Shown here one piece after another: positions 31,714 through 37,659 of a stretch of 37,659 nt of DNA. Source of the stretch: an uncultured Agitococcus sp. (lineage in GTDB: Bacteria > Pseudomonadota > Gammaproteobacteria > Pseudomonadales > Moraxellaceae); assembly GCF_937920075.1 (NCBI RefSeq), contig NZ_CALETI010000395.1, positions 1 to 37,659 of the forward strand, written 5' to 3'. How positions within the stretch are numbered: position 1 is the first letter of the stretch; each line of letters begins with the position of its first letter. A program made the translations under genes and the position numbers. Under the pieces are notes generated by a model. The model saw only the letters and a program-made list of their open reading frames with translations, was not told the origin of the DNA and did not search any database.

Positions 31714-31986
31714 TTATTTCTTTTCGGGTGTCCAACCTTTAGGACGCTCGTAATCTGCATTACTGAAAAACTTTTCGCGTTGTTCATCTAAAAAAACATG
31801 CGTTTCTGCTTGCATCACATTTAGGTGGTTTTCGTTAATTAACATGGTTTGATGTTTGAGCCACTCTTGCCATGCTTGTTTAGAAACCGTTTCAAAAATA
31901 GTTTGGCCTTTTGCGCCATTAAACGGTGGAAAAGCTAAGCCTTCCATTTCTTGTTGATATTTACGACACATTACCATCCGCGTCAT
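31714..31986 (-). CDS. yggX: Fe(II)-trafficking protein YggX
   Basis: 90 residues, the family length. MTRMVMCRKYQQEMEGL with Cys7, then PPFNGAKGQTIFETVSKQAW, QEWLKHQTMLINENHLN and the C-terminal region FLDEQREKFF are diagnostic. YggX protects iron-sulfur clusters against oxidation and helps iron delivery; in E. coli it is paired with MutY. Here it starts 2 bp after argH and is cotranscribed with it; a strong terminator follows. Confidence 0.96.
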   Translation of the reverse strand: MTRMVMCRKYQQEMEGLAFPPFNGAKGQTIFETVSKQAWQEWLKHQTMLINENHLNVMQAETHVFLDEQREKFFSNADYERPKGWTPEKK

Positions 31987-31988
31987 GA

Positions 31989-33377
31989 TTAAGCTCCTAT
32001 ACGACTGCGTGCGCGTTGCACCGCGGCAACAACTTGATTGGGGGCTGTGCCACCAATATGGTTACGCGCATTGACTGAACCTTCTAAACTTAAAACCTCA
32101 AACACATCTTGTTCAATGGTGGTTGAGAACTGTTGTAATTCGGCCAAGGTCATGGCACTCAAGTCTTTGCCGGTTTGTACGCCATAAGCAACAGCTTTAC
32201 CAACGATTTCGTGAGCATCTCTAAATGCCGTGCCGCGTTTTACTAAATAATCGGCTAAATCGGTCGCTGTTGCAAAACCGCGTAAAGCCGCTTCACGCAT
32301 GGCTTCGCGATTAGGTTTAAGTGCAGGAACCATATCAGCAAACGCGCGTAAGCTCGCCTGTAAGGTGTCTAAAGCATCAAATAATGGTTCTTTGTCTTCT
32401 TGATTATCTTTGTTGTAGGCTAAAGGTTGGCCTTTCATTAAAGTTAATAAGCTAATTAAATGACCATTCACACGGCCTGTTTTGCCGCGGACTAATTCGG
32501 GCACATCAGGATTTTTCTTTTGTGGCATGATGCTTGAGCCAGTACAAAAGCGATCAGGAATATCGACAAATTTAAATTGTTGCGAGTTCCACAAAATTAA
32601 TTCTTCGCTCATACGAGATAAATGCATCATGGTTAATGAGGCAGCAGCGCAAAACTCAATGGCAAAATCACGATCAGAAACCGCATCTAAAGAGTTTTCG
32701 CAAACTGCTTCAAAACCTAAAAGCTCAGCAGTATAAGCACGATCAATCGGGTAGGTTGTGCCTGCTAAAGCCGCAGAGCCTAAAGGCATACGATTAACCC
32801 GTTTACGGCAATCGGCTAAACGTTCATCATCACGCACCAACATTTCAAACCAAGCTAAGAGATGATGACCAAAGGTGACAGGTTGAGCGGTTTGTAAATG
32901 GGTAAAACCCGCCATAATTGTATTGGCTTCGCGTTCTGCTAAGTCTAATAAGCCTGTTTGCAGACGACGTAAAATCGCACGTGTTTGGTCAATTTCATCG
33001 CGTAAATATAAACGAATGTCGGTTGCGACTTGGTCATTACGGCTACGTCCTGTATGAAGCTTTTTACCAGCAATACCAATGCGATCAGTTAAGCGTGATT
33101 CGATGTTCATATGAACATCTTCTAAATCAACTCGCCATTCAAATTGACCTGTTTCAATTTCTTGCCTAATCGCAGTTAAACCATTGATAATGGCATCTCG
33201 TTCACTATCGGTTAATACGCCAACTTTAGCCAACATCGTAGCGTGAGCGATTGAACCTTGAATATCATGTTTATACAAACGTTTATCAAAATTGACAGAC
33301 GCGGTAAACTCAGCAACAAAAGCATCAGTGGCCTCACTAAAACGGCCACCCCACATAGAAGAAGAAGGTGTAGTCAT
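31989..33377 (-). CDS. argH: Argininosuccinate lyase
   Basis: 462 residues from the ATG at 33377 (MTTPSSSMWGGRF); the frame upstream to 33431 is extra. It splits argininosuccinate into arginine and fumarate, the last step of arginine synthesis. The signature GSSIMPQKKNPD is present, as are HTGRSRNDQVATD and the catalytic-region TAQPVTFGHHLLAW. It is divergent from algZ with only 56 bp between the starts, as in pseudomonads, so the two promoters overlap. Confidence 0.98.
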   Translation of the reverse strand: MTTPSSSMWGGRFSEATDAFVAEFTASVNFDKRLYKHDIQGSIAHATMLAKVGVLTDSERDAIINGLTAIRQEIETGQFEWRVDLEDVHMNIESRLTDRIGIAGKKLHTGRSRNDQVATDIRLYLRDEIDQTRAILRRLQTGLLDLAEREANTIMAGFTHLQTAQPVTFGHHLLAWFEMLVRDDERLADCRKRVNRMPLGSAALAGTTYPIDRAYTAELLGFEAVCENSLDAVSDRDFAIEFCAAASLTMMHLSRMSEELILWNSQQFKFVDIPDRFCTGSSIMPQKKNPDVPELVRGKTGRVNGHLISLLTLMKGQPLAYNKDNQEDKEPLFDALDTLQASLRAFADMVPALKPNREAMREAALRGFATATDLADYLVKRGTAFRDAHEIVGKAVAYGVQTGKDLSAMTLAELQQFSTTIEQDVFEVLSLEGSVNARNHIGGTAPNQVVAAVQRARSRIGA

Positions 33378-33433
33378 AACAGTACTGCAAATTAAATAAA
33401 CAATAAAAAATTTAACGAGAGTATAAAGCAATT

Positions 33434-34498
33434 ATGCCGCAAACCGCTAATAATCCGCACAACTCCGCTTTGGATGATTTTTTTCTGCCAGATTTGTGCA
33501 ATATGAAAGCAGTGTTGCGCTTATTGGTTGTGACAGAGCTACTAGCCGTATTTTTAACTTTGGCCGATTTAGAGCGTTTAACGCCTTTTCCGTGGGCTGA
33601 TTTGGGATTAACGTCTTTTTTGTTGGCATGGGTTGGGTTGTGTACAGCAACATTATTATGTGCTTTGCGTAAGCAATTAAGTCGTCTCAAACATTCTTAC
33701 GCTGCATTTATTGTATTATTTTTATTTTTGATGATGGTGGCTTTTTTTACCTTTGCGGCTGAAGGTCTATTATTATATTTGCAAATACGGCATGTGGGTG
33801 AAGTTGATGTTGGCACAGCCTTAGTGCGTAATGTGTTAATGGGCGGTATTATTGGCGGACTAGTTTTAAGATATTTTTATTTACAAGAATTATTATTGCG
33901 TCGGCAACGTGCAGAGTTAACAGCACGCGTACAAGCCTTACAAGCTCGAATTAGACCTCATTTTTTATTTAATTCGATGAATATTATCGCTAGTTTAATT
34001 ATGGTTGATCCCGATAAAGCCGAACAAGTAGTTGAGGATTTATCAAGTTTATTTAGAGCGAGTTTAAAGGCAGAAGGTGAAGTCCCACTTAAAGATGAGA
34101 TTGATTTATGTAATCGTTATCTCAATATAGAAAAACTACGCTTAGGTAAACGTTTAGAGTTTGAATGGCGTTTAGATGGTTTAATACCCAGTTTAAAAAT
34201 ACCTGCATTGACATTACAACCACTCTTAGAAAATGCCATTTATCATGGTGTAGAGTTAGATGATGAAGGTGGTAAACTGACTATACTTGTAGAATGGACA
34301 GGTGAATTGGTGAATATAGTCATTACTAATCCCTATCACCAACATAAAAAGAGCAAACATAAAGGCAATAATATGGCTACAGCCAATATCAAAGAACGTC
34401 TAAAAGTTTATTATGGTGATCAAGCGACCTTTAAAAGTGTCAGCGCGGGCAATTTATTTACAACACAAATTAGTTATCCTTTACCACAACAACAATGA
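33434..34498 (+). CDS. algZ: LytS/AlgZ-family sensor histidine kinase
   Basis: 354 residues with four helices (about 27-44, 58-78, 90-117, 131-150), a short coiled coil, and the His_kinase domain with His176 in IRPHFLFNSMNIIASL. The ATPase part has LQPLLENAIYHGVE. It lacks the G-box found in other kinases (no clear DTGxG), as noted for AlgZ/FimS of Pseudomonas aeruginosa. The gene is followed 23 bp later by the LytTR regulator and divergent from argH. In Pseudomonas the pair controls alginate and type IV pili; the target here is unknown. Confidence 0.92.
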   Translation: MPQTANNPHNSALDDFFLPDLCNMKAVLRLLVVTELLAVFLTLADLERLTPFPWADLGLTSFLLAWVGLCTATLLCALRKQLSRLKHSYAAFIVLFLFLMMVAFFTFAAEGLLLYLQIRHVGEVDVGTALVRNVLMGGIIGGLVLRYFYLQELLLRRQRAELTARVQALQARIRPHFLFNSMNIIASLIMVDPDKAEQVVEDLSSLFRASLKAEGEVPLKDEIDLCNRYLNIEKLRLGKRLEFEWRLDGLIPSLKIPALTLQPLLENAIYHGVELDDEGGKLTILVEWTGELVNIVITNPYHQHKKSKHKGNNMATANIKERLKVYYGDQATFKSVSAGNLFTTQISYPLPQQQ

Positions 34499-34521
34499 AT
34501 TTATAAAAAGAAGGAGGTTAT

Positions 34522-35277
34522 ATGCGCATATTAGTCTGTGACGATGAAGCATTAGCTCGAGATCGTTTGGTACGTTTATTACGTGATGTATCTGAGTGTG
34601 AGGTTGTTGGCGAAGCAGAAAATGGCCGTGAAGCTTTAGAAAAAGTTGAAAGTTTAGAGCCAGATTTAGTATTACTTGACATTCGTATGCCAGTCATGGA
34701 TGGCATAGCTTGTGCGGAGGCTATTTCACGTTTAGATAATCCACCTGCGGTGATTTTTATTACGGCGTTTGATGAACATGCACTTGCAGCATTTCAAGTT
34801 GATGCTGTGGGTTATTTATTAAAACCTGTACGTCGTGAACAATTAAATGAAGCCTTAGCTAAGGCTAGTCGTGTTAATCGAGCACAATTGCAACAAATTC
34901 GCGATCAGCAACAAGCCTCTGCCGAAGCCTCTCCTCGTCCTGAAGCCCGTAAACATATTACCGCGCGCACACATAAAGGCATGGAGTTAATTCCAATTAG
35001 TGAAATTTATTACTTTCTGGCTGATCAAAAATATGTCACTGTACGACATACACGTGGCGAAATTTTGATTGATGAAACACTTAAAGATTTAGAAGAAGAA
35101 TTTGGCCATCATTTTTTACGGATTCATCGTAATGCATTGTTGGCGTTAAGTTATTTGGATGGCTTAGAAACCAATCCAACGGGACAAACTTTTGTGCGTT
35201 TTCGAGGTATTCCCGAAAAACTATTAGTGAGTCGCAGACATTTACCGCTATTACGAGAAAAAATGCAAAGTTTGTAA
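34522..35277 (+). CDS. algR: LytTR-type response regulator
   Basis: 251 residues. The receiver (1-120) has Asp53 in LLDIRMPVMDG and the acidic pair CDDEA near the N-terminus. A linker rich in Gln/Ala follows, then a LytTR DNA-binding domain (about 142-248, HITARTHKGMELIPISEIYYF and HRNALLALSYL). A strong AAGGAGG site lies 5 bp before the ATG. It pairs with the upstream kinase gene, as algZ-algR. The gene symbol follows pseudomonad synteny. Confidence 0.95.
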   Translation: MRILVCDDEALARDRLVRLLRDVSECEVVGEAENGREALEKVESLEPDLVLLDIRMPVMDGIACAEAISRLDNPPAVIFITAFDEHALAAFQVDAVGYLLKPVRREQLNEALAKASRVNRAQLQQIRDQQQASAEASPRPEARKHITARTHKGMELIPISEIYYFLADQKYVTVRHTRGEILIDETLKDLEEEFGHHFLRIHRNALLALSYLDGLETNPTGQTFVRFRGIPEKLLVSRRHLPLLREKMQSL

Positions 35278-35331
35278 CTAGACCCTACTATTAGATGACA
35301 AATAGCTAAATTATCATTTAGAATGTGAGGG

Positions 35332-35400
35332 CTATACATCTGTATAGAGCGTGTGTTATTAACAGGTTAGATTTTTTGACTAGTTAATAAGCTCTATACA
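35332..35400. promoter_or_regulatory. Structured intergenic element with alternative stems
   Basis: TGTATAGAGC (35341-35350) pairs with GCTCTATACA (35391-35400); inside, TTATTAAC (35356-35363) pairs with GTTAATAA (35383-35390) after a 5-nt bulge. The same TGTATAG can instead pair with CTATACA just upstream (35332-35338), with a 2-nt loop. So two mutually exclusive hairpins exist. The element lies between algR and the lipoprotein hydrolase gene, 165 bp before its ATG. Could be attenuator, small RNA or an operator pair. Confidence 0.5.
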
Positions 35401-35564
35401 AATAATAAAATTAACAACACGTGCTTAGGCCAATAATTAGAAAATCGACATATATGCGTTTGAGACTTGTGGATTAGTCAAAGATTTAAGTCTTAAGTTG
35501 TCGAAAAGCACTATCATTGCTAAGTATTTTGCCCAAAGCTCGTCAGTTCTATTGAGGCTCGTTT

Positions 35565-36671
35565 ATGAACGGCTGGCGTAAAATCATTATCTCATCTTTA
35601 TGGCTTACAGCTGCCGCCTTGGGTTTATCGGGTTGTGCAAATTTGCATAATGTTAAAACCGAAGAGCCAGAAAAATATGTTCTAGGCGAAAACGCCTCTG
35701 AAGCCCGTTACTTTTATACACGTAGTGGTTTACGTTTATTTGGTCAATGGTGGGTTCCAACCGAGCGTCCAAGAGCTATCATTTTATTAGCACATGGTAC
35801 AGTATTACATTCTGGATTTTATTCTCCGTGGGCAAACGAGTTAACCAAACATGGTTATGCGGTGTTTGGCATAGACCTGCGTGGTTGGGGACAGTCACAA
35901 GGTTATGGTCGTCGTGGAAATGTCACTAATTATGATGACTATGTAGAAGATTTAACTTTAGCTCGTCGTGAAATTCGTCGTCGTTTCCCCAATGTTCCTG
36001 TGTATTTACAGGGAGAGTCATTGGGTGGAGCAGTGGTGTTGTTAGCACATATTATGGATAAAGTAACAACTGATGGCATTATTCTTAACGCGCCTGCGGT
36101 GCGTATTAACCCAGCCGCTCAGTGGAGTTTGTGGGGAAATGCCCAATTAACCAAGCATATGCCTGAAGCCCCATTATTGCCTTTATTTAAATCTTTAACA
36201 GGATTAGTCCTCACGGATCCACAAGCGAAAGATCGTTTTTGGACAGATCCTTTAACCACACGTACGGCTTTAGGTGGTGGTTTTGTCACTGCTTTACAAG
36301 ATGCGACAGAGCGGTTACAACTCAATGTAAATAATGTGCGTGCGCCAATGTTGATTATTCATGGTACTAAGGATTATGTGATTCCAAAAAGCTCCAGTGA
36401 ATTTTTATTAAAAACAGCGCAAAGTAACGATAAAACCTTACGTATTATAGAAGGCTTACATCATTCAACTTTACATGATAAACAAAAACGTCAGGTATGG
36501 GATGACACAATTGCATGGTTAGATCAACACGCTGACCAAGCCTTAGCTGCGCGTAAAAAACTACCTGATGAAACAGAAATTTCTGCATTGGAAGATCAAG
36601 TGCCTACTCAAGAAAAAGCAGCTTATCGTCCAAAGTACCCAAAACTTACTATGACAACAACGAGGAACTAA
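35565..36671 (+). CDS. Lipoprotein alpha/beta hydrolase (monoacylglycerol-lipase-like, S33 family)
   Basis: 368 residues. A lipoprotein signal with lipobox LSGC (Cys24) anchors it to the envelope. The hydrolase has LLAHGTVLHSG (oxyanion region), DLRGWGQSQG, the nucleophile Ser152 in QGESLGGA, an acid in HGTKDYVIP and a histidine in EGLHHSTLHD. These are features of monoacylglycerol lipase / serine-aminopeptidase S33 proteins. It probably acts on lipids or esters in the periplasm or outer membrane. The TRL-like gene follows 3 bp later; the two are an operon that sits between algR and hemC. Confidence 0.9.
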   Translation: MNGWRKIIISSLWLTAAALGLSGCANLHNVKTEEPEKYVLGENASEARYFYTRSGLRLFGQWWVPTERPRAIILLAHGTVLHSGFYSPWANELTKHGYAVFGIDLRGWGQSQGYGRRGNVTNYDDYVEDLTLARREIRRRFPNVPVYLQGESLGGAVVLLAHIMDKVTTDGIILNAPAVRINPAAQWSLWGNAQLTKHMPEAPLLPLFKSLTGLVLTDPQAKDRFWTDPLTTRTALGGGFVTALQDATERLQLNVNNVRAPMLIIHGTKDYVIPKSSSEFLLKTAQSNDKTLRIIEGLHHSTLHDKQKRQVWDDTIAWLDQHADQALAARKKLPDETEISALEDQVPTQEKAAYRPKYPKLTMTTTRN

Positions 36672-36674
36672 TTA

Positions 36675-36986
36675 ATGAAACATTTATTGTGGCCTGTTTT
36701 GGTTGCCACGTTGCTTTCAGGATGTGCAACAGCCGTAAGCCCAGTTAATGGCTCTTTATACACCAATCTACGCGCACCAATGCTAGTAACAGAAAGTCCT
36801 GATAAACCGACTAAAGTGGGTCGTGCAACAGTACGTTCAATTTTGGGAATTTATGCGGTAGGTGATGCGAGTATTGAGGCTGCTGCAAAAAATGCGGGTA
36901 TTACGCGTATTCATCATGTTGATTATCAATCACAAAATATTTTAGGCGTTATGTCTGATTTTACCGTAATTGTTTATGGTAACTAA
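36675..36986 (+). CDS. TRL-like lipoprotein
   Basis: 103 residues. The lipobox LLSGC gives Cys17. The mature part matches, from memory, the TRL-like family of small envelope proteins: SLYTNLRAPMLVT, the GRATVRSILGIYAVGDASIEAAAKNAG region (about 48-75) and ITRIHHVDYQSQNILGV. Function of the family is unknown. It is 3 bp downstream of the lipoprotein hydrolase gene and ends at a strong terminator. Confidence 0.9.
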   Translation: MKHLLWPVLVATLLSGCATAVSPVNGSLYTNLRAPMLVTESPDKPTKVGRATVRSILGIYAVGDASIEAAAKNAGITRIHHVDYQSQNILGVMSDFTVIVYGN

Positions 36987-37008
36987 GTAATTATTGACGA
37001 TAAAGCAT

Positions 37009-37047
37009 AAAAAGCCTCAGAAATTTGGGTATTTCTGAGGCTTTTTT
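37009..37047 (+). terminator. Intrinsic terminator after the lipoprotein operon
   Basis: AAAAAGCCTCAGAAAT (37009-37024) and ATTTCTGAGGCTTTTT (37031-37046) form a perfect 16-bp stem with a 6-nt loop, ending in a T-run. It separates the TRL-like gene from hemC, so hemC has its own promoter in the 35 bp that follow or within the terminator region. Confidence 0.9.
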
Positions 37048-37082
37048 ATTTAGAATAAGCAAAATTTTTTTGGATTATTGTT

Positions 37083-37659
37083 ATGCGAACCTTACGTATT
37101 GCCACACGTAAAAGCCCTTTGGCCTTATGGCAAGCTGAATATGTTAAAGCAAGTTTATTAAAGCACCATCCACAATTAATCATTGAGTTAGTCACTTTTA
37201 CCACACAAGGCGACAAAATCTTAGATACACCACTAGCAAAAATTGGTGGTAAAGGCTTGTTTGTTAAAGAATTAGAGCAAGCGATGTTGGCTGGTGATGC
37301 CGATTTAGCGGTTCATTCTATGAAAGATGTGCCCATGGAGTGTCCAGAAGGTTTAGCAATTACCACGATTTGTGAGCGTGAAGATCCAACCGATGCTTTT
37401 GTGTCTAATCGTTTCGCGTCTTTGCAAGAATTACCTTTGGGGGCAATTGTCGGCACATCCAGTTTGCGTCGTCAGTGTCAATTACGTGCTTTACGCCCAG
37501 ATTTAGAAATTCGTGATTTGCGTGGCAATGTGGGTACACGTTTAGGGCGTTTGGATAATGGCGAATACGATGCCATTATTTTGGCTAGTGCAGGTTTAAA
37601 ACGTTTAGGTTTGCAGCAACGTATTGCTCAATCGTTAACTCAACTATTACCTGCTGTAG
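37083..37659 (+). CDS. hemC: Porphobilinogen deaminase (hydroxymethylbilane synthase), 5' part
   Basis: 192 complete codons, then the window ends, so about 60% of a usual 310-residue protein is present. MRTLRIATRKSPLALWQAE, the GGKGLFVKELE loop, the catalytic Asp in VHSMKDVP, the SSLRRQCQL and LRGNVGTRL motifs identify it. The enzyme joins four porphobilinogens in heme synthesis using a dipyrromethane cofactor; its cofactor cysteine is beyond the window. The algR-side location is as in pseudomonads, but with two lipoprotein genes inserted. Confidence 0.97.
   Translation, partial: MRTLRIATRKSPLALWQAEYVKASLLKHHPQLIIELVTFTTQGDKILDTPLAKIGGKGLFVKELEQAMLAGDADLAVHSMKDVPMECPEGLAITTICEREDPTDAFVSNRFASLQELPLGAIVGTSSLRRQCQLRALRPDLEIRDLRGNVGTRLGRLDNGEYDAIILASAGLKRLGLQQRIAQSLTQLLPAV

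Noticed and set aside
33412..33690. Minus-strand frame overlapping the algZ start
   Set aside because: It lies opposite conserved AlgZ coding sequence and has no features of its own.
1..37659. CRISPR arrays, tRNA/rRNA genes, prophage or intact insertion sequences
   Set aside because: No regularly spaced direct repeats, cloverleaf sequences, phage structural genes or transposase frames were seen.

Overview
The window looks like a chromosomal segment of an AT-rich gammaproteobacterium close to the Moraxellaceae/Pseudomonadales. Evidence: the argH / algZ-algR / hemC neighbourhood known from pseudomonads, a pyrB gene followed by a dihydroorotase homologue without its zinc ligands, a wax-ester-synthase/DGAT-type acyltransferase of the kind common in Acinetobacter and Marinobacter, and YggX next to argH. 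This is inference from gene content. No rRNA, tRNA, CRISPR array or intact transposase was seen.

Layout. 1-4661: the 3' end of a probable DNA methyltransferase of a restriction-modification type, a WS/DGAT acyltransferase (minus strand) and the pyrB-pyrC' pair. 4921-7370: a glycine-rich RRM RNA-binding protein, then glnK and amtB for nitrogen sensing and ammonium uptake. 7625-12384: a Cache/PAS hybrid histidine kinase, an unfamiliar alpha/beta-hydrolase-like protein and a BLUF blue-light sensor with a C-terminal membrane anchor. 12389-19075: the most interesting part, two divergent operons with a 72-bp gap. The minus operon encodes a membrane-embedded spermidine-synthase-like enzyme and a Tat-exported flavin oxidoreductase lipoprotein. 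The plus operon encodes a DUF350 membrane protein, an SPFH-SHOCT protein, S-adenosylmethionine decarboxylase (SpeD), a duplicated zinc-ribbon/DUF4178 membrane protein and a tiny Ser/Gly-rich membrane protein. Together they suggest an aminopropyl/polyamine pathway tied to the membrane.

19077-28263: a CDF metal exporter, a probable 113-bp MITE, a 7TMR-DISM hybrid kinase, a CAP/SCP secreted protein, an exported lipase-like hydrolase paired with an unknown helical protein, a PAS-GAF hybrid kinase and a small outer-membrane barrel. 28345-31986: an orphan GspE/PilB-type ATPase, a bacteriohemerythrin with an odd Lys/Trp tail, two small exported proteins and YggX. 31989-37659: argH divergent from algZ-algR, then a structured intergenic region, two lipoprotein genes (an alpha/beta hydrolase and a TRL-like protein), a strong terminator and the 5' part of hemC.

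Signal transduction is dense: three hybrid kinases without an in-line Hpt domain, one LytS/AlgZ-type kinase with its LytTR regulator, PII and BLUF. Short G+C-rich palindromic repeats of one family occur at three places (751-800, 7429-7556, 17384-17463), and one of them supplies the last codons of speD.
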